Origin: Sthenelais limicola
Taxonomy: Eukaryota; Annelida; Polychaeta; Phyllodocida; Sigalionidae
NCBI GenBank assembly: GCA_942159475.1
Contig: OW804096.1
Coordinates: 128,950,941-129,014,940 of the forward strand
Reading direction: 5' to 3'
Length of the DNA: 64,000 nt
Shown here piece after piece: positions 50,801-60,300 of the stretch (the stretch's first letter is position 1; each line of letters opens with the position of its first letter). The translations under genes were made by a program, and so were the position numbers. Under the pieces are notes generated by a model. The model was not told the DNA's origin, made no database searches, and saw nothing but the letters and a program-made list of their open reading frames with translations.

Positions 50801-53604
50801 GGCACTGATTCTCCCACCTCTTCTAGGAATGAGAGGCTCGATCATCTGTACCATTTCATGTGGCTTCAGTGATCAACCTCCCATTCTGAGGATGAATTAC
50901 CCCAGAACATGCTAAATATCCTGTCCTATATTAAGCATATCTAATTTGCTTATAAGCACAATATTTATATATAGTTGATATTGTCGTCTGGAGTGTGGAA
51001 TCTGACAGTGAGTAGTGACCTTGTTAAGCAGTTGACCCTAGTGGTCAGCATGTCTGCATGCCTAGTGGAAGGCCCGGGTTCGATTCCCGGCTAAGGAAGA
51101 CTGCTTTAGGGTTCATTATATCTGGTGCTCATGAGTAGGGCTCAGGAACGAAATCTATATGAATATAACCCATCAAAAGAAGAGGGTAATGTATAGTAGC
51201 CTCGAGCGTGGAATATGGCAGTGAGTAAGTCAACCTTGGTGGTGTAATGGTCAGCATGCATATCTAGTGGAAGGCCCAGGTCCGATAAAGGATTAGAACA
51301 GAGGTCTAGCCCTACCAATGAGCATTTTTATGCTGTGACCTTGATTTTTTATAATATACTTGGGCTGTCAAACTCAAAGATCGAAGTATTTTTACTTATA
51401 TTTTGTGGATATTCACTCCTTAAGGTACTTAAAATGGTCGTTGAAAATTCAAACTGATGAAATTTTAAGTGACCGCCATTTAAATCGCCTTGGTCTCTCC
51501 TCGACACATGGGACATGGGCAAGTAGCAGAAAATTGACTTTCTGTTTGGTTGACCTTTACCTTGATTGGTCGCATGAGAGGAACATACTTCAATAACGTT
51601 TCACTAATTGGTGGCTAGTATATCCCAAGAGGCCCAAACATATTCTAATTCCCAGTTCAGAGAGACTGTTTGTCAGGATTCATTACATATATACAGGTTT
51701 ACTAAACAGTTGGTTGAAGGAGCATTACTATTGCAAGCGTTGTCCATTAATGAGTGTGATATTCTAAGTGTCTCTAACCAATGAGTTACTAAACTGTTTT
51801 ATTATATATATATATGCCTTACTAATCTAAAATGGAACATTTTAAAATCATATACTTGATTTTGTTACGGTAAACCTGGTAAATAATGCATCGGTTGCCA
51901 TGACTACTTCTCAAACACTTACACTTAAACCATTATGCGATAACATTACATCAGATCCAATACATATAACATATATGTAAGGATTAATGACCAACACTTC
52001 TGCCCCGCTGGTACACTAATAATGCCGGTGCACTAATGATCCCTCCCTCTCCGATGGTGAATAATCCCTCGGCTTTGCAGGCCAGAAATGAAGGTTATTA
52101 ATCCTTTTAGTCTCTGCCTAAGGTGGTTATAGCCCCTGGACCAAGGCAGAGACTATGATATATATTGTATACCTATTACACTGCCAATAAGCATGAGTAG
52201 GGGGCGCTATTCTTTTCTAGAGTACTCTATATCATACTTCTAGTTCTGTGTGTATATAATCTACCTACTAAATCATGAGATCATATCATGCTCCCTCAAA
52301 ACCAATTCTATTTCATAAAAGAATTTCCCAAGCAATATCGAGAGTAGGATTATGAATTGTGTTTGAAGTGGGAAGCCCTCCTCCGAACCTCTTATTTAAA
52401 GTCTGTTTTATATTTAACTGAAAACACGTGGAACCATTCAATTAACGTTTTCTAATTATTTCCGACTCCGTGTTTGAGCAAGAAAAAGTAAAACAAACAT
52501 GTCCAGAGCATGTAAATTAAATCCTTACAGTAAAGTTAAACTCCTGGACAACCACTTGGGGAAATCAAAAACACCACCACAAAACGTGAGATGATGCCCT
52601 TGGCACGCACATCGCAATCTAATTTCCATGAAAGTGCCTGCTTTGTTTCAAAATGAGGAGTGGGAACCTGAGGTTTAAATAATGCATCCTTATGGTAGGA
52701 TTTATGCCATGATTCAATACTTATCGCAGGCAAAACCCGCCCTCTGAATTAGTCCTGAAAGACATTTTACAGCAGAGAGCTATAAATCTGTCAATACCTT
52801 GGTATGCAAGTGGGGGCAAGTGGCGTTTTAATAAATTTACTTTCCTATCCGATTCGACCTTGCAGTGCCGTGGGTGTCAATCCAACATCACCATATTTAT
52901 ATGTATAGGAAGGACCTCACACAATTGATGCCGCTATTCAGCAAATAATTATGTTCTTTTGAATATTTGTTGTGTCTCATGAATCTATATCCGAACATCA
53001 CTCTGTCATCTGTGAACTAACAGTGTTTCCCGTGTCAAGGTATGTCTAGTGTACTTCTTTCGCGGACTGTTAGTGTTTACATTATGGTAGTTGGAGCTTA
53101 GTGTTTTTCCAAGTGTGTATGTCTTTTTGTCAGAGTGGTAAATGGCCTACTCAACCTCGCTCTAGCTGATTATAGAATACTTTCTAGGCCATTAAATAAT
53201 ACTCTCGTTGGCGTTAGAATTTAGGGAAATTGAGTTTCGAGTTGATTTGGACTTGTGTTGATCTTCAGGGACTAAGGTGAAGTATTGAATCCACATAGAA
53301 ATTTGCTTAGATTTAATAAAGAATTATAAATATGTTGTATAGGCCACCTGTTGCTGAGACAGAACCTAATACGACACAGTCTGGGTCTCACTATATTGCA
53401 GTGGTATAAGAGATGCCACGCAATAGTCAACAAGTTTGGGTGGGAAGGCCACGCCCAGTAAACAAAAGCAGTGCAGGTTTTACCTATCATGTCAACACTC
53501 TTGTCGAGCTCCAATCGTACGATGCCTCGAAGTGTCTGTCCTCCATAGTATACCCCTTCCTTAGACTCCAGGGTGATATCCAGTCTACATGAGTGCTCCT
53601 CCAT
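35676..53604 (-). CDS. Alpha-arrestin (arrestin domain-containing protein, ARRDC-like), 7 exons
   Basis: Seven minus-strand exons (53604-53484, 45085-44945, 42534-42296, 41579-41397, 41052-40867, 36879-36777, 35821-35676) join without a frame break into 372 codons plus stop. The N-terminal arrestin lobe runs from CRLDITLESKEGVYYGGQ to LRELDLNSMK and includes AGRHLLPFNVLLLPGIP and the GWVRYHL strand. The C-terminal lobe has KGQFVPGEKI, IEVPAAPPSGLDGC and VPITVGTVP, all family landmarks. Alpha-arrestins act as adaptors between membrane cargo and ubiquitin ligases at the plasma membrane and endosomes; that role is inferred from the family. The start at 53604 is the first Met before the conserved LDITL strand. 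The same frame stays open upstream to a TAA near 53745, so extra N-terminal residues or an upstream exon are possible. The predicted tail has no PPxY motif, which is unusual. ARRDC5 is one vertebrate member without PPxY. Confidence 0.87.
36777..36879 (-). CDS. Alpha-arrestin exon 6: last C-lobe strand
   Basis: Reads LLIETSLTVLSLSVPITV then GTVPKSDIRFASSDYK. The VPITVGTVP run is the last conserved alpha-arrestin strand, which fixes this small exon despite the 4-kb intron before it. Acceptor ttaattttcag, donor GTATTT, phase 0 in and phase 1 out. Confidence 0.83.
38350..39086 (+). mobile_element. 5'-truncated non-LTR retrotransposon (LINE), C-terminal reverse-transcriptase remnant
   Basis: Two overlapping open frames give the thumb and C-terminal region of a non-LTR reverse transcriptase: FGGARNRRRDEFDIYIEG, VQNFRYLGFLLDSNLSM, then ILPVLGFGG, then in another frame RRVQLIQNTCLRLIQN and VIWNALPPEIRELED. 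The frameshift lies near 38640. The endonuclease and catalytic palm motifs are absent; upstream the frame is broken by stops near 38340. A short TTCTGATTG reiteration follows the stop. It sits in intron 5 of the arrestin gene, in the opposite orientation, and is clearly inactive. Confidence 0.75.
39309..39461. mobile_element. Foldback/MITE-like palindromic element
   Basis: About 150 bases fold on themselves. The left arm starts ATAATAGCAAGAATAGCACA and the right arm, read as reverse complement, starts ATTATAGCAAGAACAGCATA. Both continue into AGTATCGCGT, then CTATATTCTCC, and finally an inner hairpin built from TGGCCGAAAA(A)CAAC. No coding capacity. The ends include ATAAT on both sides, perhaps a target duplication. 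It follows the LINE remnant by about 220 bases. Confidence 0.7.
40483..40768. mobile_element. MITE-like element with terminal inverted repeats and G/C-rich interior
   Basis: The left end ATGCACTTGTCAATTGCAAC is matched by the right end, reverse complement ATGCACTTGCCAATTGCACC. Inside are runs of C and G, including CCCCACCCCCGGGGGTATGG near the left and a mirrored CCCCATACCCCGGGGGAGG near the right. Open frames across it come from this composition. It lies in intron 5 of the arrestin gene, about 100 bases from exon 5. Confidence 0.65.
40867..41052 (-). CDS. Alpha-arrestin exon 5: C lobe
   Basis: IVRYGSESKKSHRV through IEVPAAPPSGLDGCKFID, the conserved proline strand followed by the FIDLLYEV strand. 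Acceptor cccttgcag, donor GTGAGT, phase 0 at both ends. Confidence 0.87.
41397..41579 (-). CDS. Alpha-arrestin exon 4: start of C lobe
   Basis: Phase 0 exon reading ESLKEQRNFALHATCCM, then NAVLRLTKGQFVPGEKI and QRVKSIAVVLRQ. The VPGE motif marks the arrestin C domain. Acceptor ctgctaaatag, donor GTAAAT, phase 0. Confidence 0.87.
42296..42534 (-). CDS. Alpha-arrestin exon 3: end of N lobe and hinge
   Basis: Starts GARYGSKSPVFETLEAG and contains RHLLPFNVLLLPGIP, SFEGPCGWVRYHL and LRELDLNSM. Acceptor actcatttcag. A second acceptor 48 bases upstream (attttagcag) is also in frame and would add 16 residues. The donor is taken as GTGGGT at 42295, phase 0, because the next exon begins in phase 0; GTAGTC four bases later would be phase 1 and break the frame. 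Confidence 0.83.
42535..44944 (-). other. Intron 2 of the arrestin gene
   Basis: 2.4 kb, phase 1, with the CpG-rich MITE-like element at 42671-42854. No other exon seen. Confidence 0.65.
42671..42854. mobile_element. MITE-like element, GGGGGGCGTTTCATAAGTT terminal inverted repeats
   Basis: The left end reads GGGGGGCGTTTCATAAGTTA and the right end is its near-perfect reverse complement (AACTTATGAAACGCCCCCC). The 184-base interior is built of repeated AGCGCGCGTTCGTTA and AACGCGCGC motifs in both directions, so it can form several nested hairpins. It is much richer in CpG than the flanking DNA. It lies in intron 2 of the arrestin gene. Confidence 0.72.
44945..45085 (-). CDS. Alpha-arrestin exon 2
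   Basis: After an 8.4-kb intron, acceptor aatttttcag starts AIELKVYGGAFVKWSEKK, the conserved lysine-plus-tryptophan strand of alpha-arrestins, and ends YFDDDFVLWGQ. Donor GTAAGT, phase 1 at both ends. Confidence 0.87.
46202..46326 (+). repeat. 64-base tandem duplication
   Basis: Two adjacent copies of a 64-base unit starting GGTAGAAAATATTTAGAATT, at 46202 and 46266, with only a few differences. A recent local duplication in arrestin intron 1. Confidence 0.85.
50984..51295 (+). mobile_element. tRNA-derived SINE, two tandem copies
   Basis: Copy 1 (about 50984-51115) contains a D-arm-like TAGTGGTCAGCATG and a perfect T-arm at 51074-51090 (five base pairs around a TTCGATT loop), the promoter boxes A and B of a tRNA-type polymerase III unit. 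Copy 2 (about 51196-51295) repeats the same landmarks with a decayed B box (AGGTCCGATAAA). The copies share GTGGAATxTGxCAGTGAGTA before the A box and are spaced by about 212 bases. It lies in intron 1 of the arrestin gene. A functional tRNA is unlikely because the acceptor stem pairs poorly. Confidence 0.62.
52108..52155. repeat. Inverted repeat, 12-bp arms
   Basis: TAGTCTCTGCCT at 52108-52119 and its exact reverse complement at 52144-52155 enclose a 24-base loop. It could be a hairpin end of a decayed transposon; no longer element was traced. Confidence 0.55.
53484..53604 (-). CDS. Alpha-arrestin exon 1: first strands of N lobe
   Basis: MEEHSCRLDITLESKEGV then YYGGQTLRGIVRLELDKS, ending ...VDMI. 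Donor GTAAAA just below 53484, phase 1. The Met at 53604 is chosen by homology to the usual start just before the first beta strand; the open frame extends further upstream. Confidence 0.8.
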
Positions 53605-54274
53605 GATTGCCCCTGCCTGGTTGGTGTCGTCCCACTCCTCCAGGTAATGTGTTTTGTCCTCACCATCCGGTGGCACTCTCCTCCTCCAGAGACCGTGGCT
53701 ATACCTGCAGACATGAGCCTTGCTTTCATGGAGAGATCTAGTCCATTAAGCCTGGACTGATTGCACTGTATTAGTGTCTTGTAGAGCAATAATCTGTTCC
53801 TTCCTACACCTTGCCGTATCGGACACACTATCAATGTTTATATACATGTGTGTTTATACAGAACGTTCGGGTGAGACAAGATCTTTCTTGCCACTCCTCC
53901 TATTCCTCGGCTTCCTCCTCCTCCTTCTGCCTACAGGGAAACTATAAAAGCAAAGCGGGATGTTATATAGGAACCAACTCGCTATGATGCTAGCACTGCT
54001 CAATGCTTTTAGCAGACTGGTGCTCTGTCTCTCTCTGCCTGGAGTATCTCTTAGGAGAAAGGTTGAGTGGGGGAGAGAGAGAATGGAGAAGCCCACGTCG
54101 ATGTCTAGGATATCATCTACAGTCCTGAAGCATGGCACATACACGTCACTCACTGCTGACCAGTTCGCACAATGAATTGATACTGCAGTTCAATCGTCTA
54201 CCACCACGCCCTATCCATGTCTCCTCGCTATCTCACTGACCAGTTCCTGCTGGGGCTGAAGTAGCACACTTGGT

Positions 54275-54362
54275 GACAGGGGGAGGAGGACGAGGAGGTG
54301 GAGGTGGGATGAGGAGGAGGAGGACGGGGAGGAGAAGAAGCATGGAGGGAGGAGGTAGAGGG
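54275..54362. repeat. Purine-rich GGA tract
   Basis: About 90 bases almost entirely of G and A on the plus strand (GGAGGAGGACGAGGAGG and similar), CT-rich on the minus strand. It lies upstream of the arrestin start. Such tracts occur in promoters and 5' untranslated regions, but no function is shown. Its open frames are composition artefacts. Confidence 0.6.
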
Positions 54363-54632
54363 AGCAACCCGGAGAGAAAAGCCCGATGCCAGTATTATGT
54401 ACTGATGTCCTGTAGCACAAACACTACTGGCCATGGCATGGAAGTGTCTGAGCCAGTAGTTATGTGTCCCAGGTTTTCAGGGGCAGATGGCCCAACGCTT
54501 CTAATACTACTTACTGCAGCTCCTACTGCTTCTGCTGCTGCGCCTGTCCGTCCTGGCTGCGTGTACGGAGCCACTCGTTGCTGCTGTTGCAGCTCCACCG
54601 ATTGCTCGCCGATGTACTTACCCCCTAGCACT

Positions 54633-54721
54633 GTATCCCCAATTTGAGGCAGCTGTTGGTGACAGCAGTTACCGCCACAACCATTCACTAAAGCCTTGTC
54701 GATTACAACCCCCGAATTCAT
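54633..54721 (-). CDS. Candidate first coding exon, Cys/Gln-rich, upstream of the arrestin gene
   Basis: ATG at 54721 in a good context (A at -3) opens MNSGVVIDKALVNGCGGN and CCHQQLPQIGDTVLG, and meets a near-perfect donor (GGGG then GTAAGT) in phase 1. It could be a 5' exon of the arrestin gene, but no strong phase-1 acceptor was found upstream of the arrestin start, so the link is unproven. Without splicing the frame runs on through a Gln and Ala-rich stretch to a stop at 54395. Confidence 0.22.
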
Positions 54722-56568
54722 TTATTGAGGAAGGGAAGGACTCAGATCTTGTTACTTTGGCCAAAGCTAGAGGAGCCAATGTTTGCTTTAGTTCCTATAG
54801 CATATAGATTGGCAAGGTAAAATCAAGGATTTGTCACTAAGGACTAAATACACAGTGTGTCTGCGAAGAAGATGCAAGGCTCAACGATCGACTCTAGAAG
54901 TAATGTTATACATTACTCTTTGAGGTTTTGAAATTAGAGATCGATGTCTTTACATAGGGTAACTATGTACTGTTAACATTCGGGACCATGATTGGCGGCA
55001 ATACGTGTCATGTGACGATACAAAACACAATTCTACACTGCGTGTTCTTATGAGAACTCGGGAATCAACAGATACCGTTTCTCATGCTTTTCCCATTACC
55101 CATATAATGATTTGAACACATTATACAAATTAGTATGGTATATTTTATTTTGATCACAGACAAAGGGACATGTAATTAAAAGATAAACTAGATCAATATA
55201 ACTATTTGAACGTACACCATTACATATTTACAATTCATGTTAAAAGACGCGCCCTGATTCAACAAATTGACACAACTTAAAATAATGAAGTGTCCAACAA
55301 ATAATGGCTACCATCGCTCGAAAGCGATGAGCACCACTGCCATCTAAACGCATTTCAACCCAATGCCGGGAGAGAGAGATATTGCCTATTTACACTATAA
55401 TGTAAAAAATAAAGACAAAAATCTATAAGACCAAGTCAAATTCATTAAAAAATATTCTAAGTAACATGATCAATCTTCAAACGTTATTCACATCATGTCA
55501 CAGATACACTTCTATGTTGATGTACACCTACATGAATATTTATGGGAACAGAAACGGGCCGGACTAGAGAAAAGGGACTCTTTGATCTTCATGTGACATA
55601 ATGGTGATGAGCATAATACATTAATTCTTGGATCAGTCCTATTCAAAATTTCCTTGACGATAACGATTTTTAAGTATATGTCAACCTCAAAAGAATAAGA
55701 ATTAGTCAGTGTGGAAAGATTGGCATTCAGCATTTGTTGCCATTGAATTCAAGGGTAACATTATATTTAGGAGATTCTTGACTGTCGGTCATAAGGTAAG
55801 TGAAAACCTAATTATACAGAAGAACACTTTACCCACTTTAATCTTTCTTCCAACATGTACGATAATTACCTTTTTTCTTTTGCCAATTGTCAAATTCCTT
55901 AGAAACCAAGTGGCTACATCTGCAGAAAGGTTTGGATAATCATCATGATCCACACTGCCGTTTTAAATCTGTGTTTTCACGCTAAAACTGGGATTTTGAT
56001 CCCTGGAGCACCCTTCCTTTCGGTCGAATAACTGACAAATAATCCTGATGAAATCGTCATTGACATTGACATCTCGCCTGACGATGCCATAAAATCGAAG
56101 TATAAAGGGAGAGAACCGTTGATAAAAGGTGAATATATTGCACCACAGTAGATGATCGTCTTGGGAGGAGACTGGCAGAACCGTCAGTCATGTTAGCGCT
56201 ATTGATGCCCCAGTGAAACAAACCCATAAAACACTTCCTTATTATTGCTCAGATTTCCCTTTTAAGAACATTCTCAAGATAATCTCATCTATCAAGAAAA
56301 TATCATTTTGGTTTGAGCAATTAACAAAGTACATTGGAAGAAGTGCATGTATTTACATTGACCTATAACAGAAGGAAAAAATATTGTAAAAATGATGGGA
56401 ACTTCGTCAAATCCTACTTTACCCATTCAAAGTTATCGATCACAGATAGCCATTTCATTCAACACGAGTGAAATGTTCATCGTTAAAGTTCAATGAACGT
56501 TTTTACTCGCTGATTCGGATCCCAGGGGAAATCCTCAAACTGAGATAAAATACAATAGGACTAAATCT

Positions 56569-57364
56569 CTACTTCCACGGCGGCTTACCCCCGGACTGAG
56601 AACGCGAGGGTGTAATGTTTGCCCTTATTATTGGCCTAGGAATGAAGCTCAATGTTGGAGCACGGAGATTATCAGTTGACATTGGACGAGATGGAGAGTT
56701 GGACTTTCTACATGTAATGACACAATTGAGTCTAGCGACACTCGGCTCAGCTCTCTGCAGCCCAGGATTTTCTTTTGGTTGGATTGGGTTAGTATTCCTA
56801 AAGAAGGACATTTTAAGGCTTGTAGTCCTAGGGTTTGGAGGTCTAGAACTCGCAGGTCTAGGATTTGAGGATCTAGGACTGGCAGGTCTAGGACTGGTAG
56901 GTCTTGGACTGGCAGGTCTAGGACTGGCAGGTCTAGGACTTGCAGATCTAGGACTCGCAGGCTTAGGAATTGACATCCTTGGACTGGCTGGCCGTTGATT
57001 TGAGGTGAATGCACGATATGCTGCACTGGCACTGGGGCCTGATGAGTGAGGGGATGAAAGCCTGGGACTCGCAGATCTAGTGCGTGAAGTTCCAGGGCTT
57101 TCTGGTCTTGGAATTGCTGTTCTTGGGCTTCGATGACTCGCGCTGGGCGTCCGAACGTTTGAAGGTCTCGGAGGAGCATTTTGCCTGTCATCACAGAGTT
57201 CACCAGGTTTAGAAAGGTCGGTGTACGTCTCTGCTCGCTTGACCGTTCTCATGATGGATAATGTTTTCCAGCCATGAATTAGCATGGGAATCCTTCTTTT
57301 TATCTCAGGGGAGCTTTCTCTTCCATTACTGCTGCCTTGGTTGATTGGGATCTCAGGCGTCGTG
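56569..57364 (-). CDS. Coiled-coil gene, long last exon: Ser/Pro/Arg-rich basic tail
   Basis: Acceptor taacttcag at phase 2 opens 265 codons including the stop: TTPEIPINQGSSNGRESS, then MLIHGWKTLSIMRTVKRA, then the PRPAS repeat block (about residues 125-185 of the exon) and a tail ending SRSQSGGKPPWK. Basic, proline-rich and probably disordered. The repeats leave open frames in other registers and on the plus strand; those are by-products of the 15-base period. Confidence 0.72.
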
Positions 57365-60300
57365 CTGAAGTTATAAAATACAGGGTCATGTGAAATTTGA
57401 AATGCTATGCGATGTCTAGAGCATATCCATCCTGAGAAGATTCACTGCTCGATGAATGATAATACTACAGTTTTGTGTTCATTGGTGTTAAGAAATAACT
57501 GTAACCCACCATTAAAATGCACATGATATATATATATATATTGGTTATCTTTTATTGAAACATCAGGTAATTATTTTACATGCAACCCCAGACATTCGAC
57601 GGGATTACTACAGCACAATCTTTACGTTATACAAAACGAAACAAAACACCCGGCCTTTGGTACGGTAAAATCAATATCAGAGGAAAGCAGAGCGAAGCTC
57701 GCATGTTCTGTTTTATATTGGCATCTTTTGCTTTGATATTGACTTGCACATACAAGTGATTAAATTTCTTTGACAAAAATATTATACAACAAATATGTCC
57801 ATACACTTTATATTTACATATGATATCTATATTCTAGTAATTTAGCATGAGTGTTGAAACATGATTAACTATATTAGTCAATACATTATGTATATTGTAC
57901 ACAATTAACACGAGATATGAACTGGGTTATCTTTGGTTATTTTCAATACTACATAAGTAATGAATTCTATTACCTTCATTTGGTTTGCAGAACGCCTACG
58001 GGCATTCCGACCTAGAATTAGTGACAAATTGGAACACCGTTAGTACGACAACACCATCCATACCCACCCCATGACAAAGATGAGCCATTAGTTGAAAATG
58101 CAAAAATATTAGATATTCAAACCGTGCAAAATAAGAATGTACTTCCTAAAATACAGAGTACCAAAATAATCCTAGATGAAAAAGGAAAGTGTTGAAGGGT
58201 TCACCTAATGTGTGAAAAGTAAGGCTTAAAATAAAAGAGGTGTGTGCTCAAATTTGAGAAATTTCTAGTTGCTCACATAATGAGATGGATTTATGTCAAA
58301 GTTCAAAGGTCACAGATAATAAGAGGATCATCTTCTGATTCTGATTCACTCGATGTCAGAGAAAAGATTGACGAGCTGAAAACAACAGGTATCCTTTGAA
58401 TCATTCATGGAATATGGAAATTTGAAAAGAAGACTGAAAGAAAGATAAAAAGCAAAATTGCACCGATGAAAACAATGCCCACCCTTATCATGTATATACC
58501 ACATTTACTGTAAGAAAATTATGCTTGTCTCACTCACGTTGTCGCCATCGTTCTTTCTACTCATGGTATAAAAGAATGTTTTATTTCTATACGAATGAAC
58601 AGAAATCTGAAGATTTATGACAAGAGGCTACGTTTATATTGGTATGAAGCAGTTTTTAGCAAGATAATGGCGAATAGGATGTTGATCTAGGGAATTAACG
58701 TGCTAATTGCGTTTACCTGTACTCAGTAGCTCCGTTCCTTGAAGGTGAATTATGCTCCAAGTCCGCTAGGCGGAGCGCGCGTGTCACGTGGGTTGAACTA
58801 GGTAAAGATGGTGGCTTCCTAATACCTGAGGATTCTATATCACTTTCCAAATCAGCCAATGTCAACTCGCCGCTGTGCCCATTCTCATTTTCGGCAGAAG
58901 ATTTGACCAAATTATCCTTTTTATCATCATTAGTAGACCCGTTCGGGGCAAGACGCGTTTTATTAGTTTCATTTTTCCTACTGCCAGAAACAGTCGAGTC
59001 AGAACTTTGATCATCGCTATTTTCATCGTTCTCAGCCTGATTAAGTTCTCTGGCTAAATTTCCAGATAGTGAATTTCTTTGAATGTCTTGAGGGAGACTT
59101 TCGTCCGTATCCCAGCTTTCGTTCAGTAAGTCGTCTACGGTGGTGGTTATATCATCTGCAGGTGGTGTGAATGGTTTATCGCTATTAGAGTCTCTAAGGG
59201 GTGAGAATACTTGGTTGGCAGTAGCCGCTTTAGTAGCACTAACACATTGAGAAATCTTGTTTTGTAATAATCGGTTTTCTGTCCTGAGCAGCTCCACTCT
59301 CCCTGCATCTGGAAAAACGGCATTGAAAAGCAGTTAGATATATATCTTTTTTACTTAATAAAAGCACATTACTTTCAAGAATAAATTTCCAAATTAAAGT
59401 TATACATTCATTAATGTTTCTTTCAGAATGAGCCACCTCCTATGCAATTACATAAAAGGAATATTAAAATAACACAACTGTACATTTAGTTCAATATGGG
59501 TTTTTTAAAAAACAAAAACGTTAAAGCATGTGCATCGTGCGGTTGATTGAACAAATAAATGGCTAGTGTTTAAAAAATGTCAGGTTGGGTGTTTTATCGC
59601 TTCAAGTAGTATGAAGTGCATGTCTTAGCATTAAAATAAAACTCCATTTAGTCACACAAGAACACAAATTTCCTCTCCCACGATGTCGTTATTCATTTTA
59701 GGTCGATTTATGCCAATCGAGTTAAGAGTTTGGATTTGTAGTAAAATAAAGGAGACTTTAGTTTTAAGAGATCCTCCCCATCACCTGATTAAAAATGTAT
59801 CTACATCATTTACATCTGTTAATGTCCAATGCATCATCCAACTGCATTAATCTGATATGTTTGATTGTTTTATAAAAATTAATCAAATATAAAATGGCCA
59901 ATTACAGGAGATGGAATCATCGAACCACGAACCACTCAAAGCAAATTAAAACACATTTTAGTTGCAAATTCCCGAACTTTCAGGAGCATATAATTTAAGC
60001 CAATATTGGTCATTAACAACACTTAAGAATAGAAACTAGGTAATTGAACTTGACCCTCGCAGAAACAGAACAGAATGAATAATCAAAGTATAACATCAAT
60101 ATTTGTACAAGCAATTGGTAAGAAATAATTATTGGGCTTCTATTGGGAATCTACCTATACAGTGATTACACAACGGACCACAGACCTAAAATCACTGTAT
60201 TTTCTTCTACAGAATCATGCAACCAAAACAGCTATATAAAAGACTAGATGTATACTGAGCGTTAGGTAACAGGGTAGGGTTACCTATACGTCTGTAGGGC

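Larger units (their letters stand above)
45086..53483 (-). other. Intron 1 of the arrestin gene (8.4 kb)
   Basis: Phase 1. Holds the 64-base duplication (46202), the SINE doublet (50984) and the 12-bp inverted repeat (52108). A long first intron such as this may contain enhancers, but none can be identified by eye. Confidence 0.65.
53605..56568. other. Region between the arrestin start and the coiled-coil gene end
   Basis: Carries the probable arrestin promoter and 5' untranslated sequence, the GGA tract and the candidate exon at 54633-54721. Toward 55143 there is a minus-strand AATAAA that could serve the coiled-coil gene. Nothing else is supported. Confidence 0.45.

Noticed and set aside
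51019..51096. Functional tRNA gene
   Set aside because: The T arm is perfect, but the acceptor and anticodon stems pair poorly and a decayed second copy lies alongside, which fits a SINE better.
53487..53834. Alternative open frame across arrestin exon 1
   Set aside because: Overlaps the arrestin frame in another register; only the arrestin register shows family strands and joins to exon 2.
54228..54647. Arg/Gly-rich plus-strand and Ser/Pro-rich minus-strand frames
   Set aside because: Produced by the GGA/TCC tract; no splice-compatible neighbours or recognisable domain.
56615..56998. Plus-strand open frame of Leu/Gly repeats opposite the PRPAS exon
   Set aside because: It is the antisense of a 15-base repeat; period three keeps every register open. 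The minus-strand reading has splice sites and frame continuity with upstream exons.
56649..57203. Second minus-strand frame of LDLPV repeats
   Set aside because: Shifted register of the same coding repeat, not continuous with any upstream exon.
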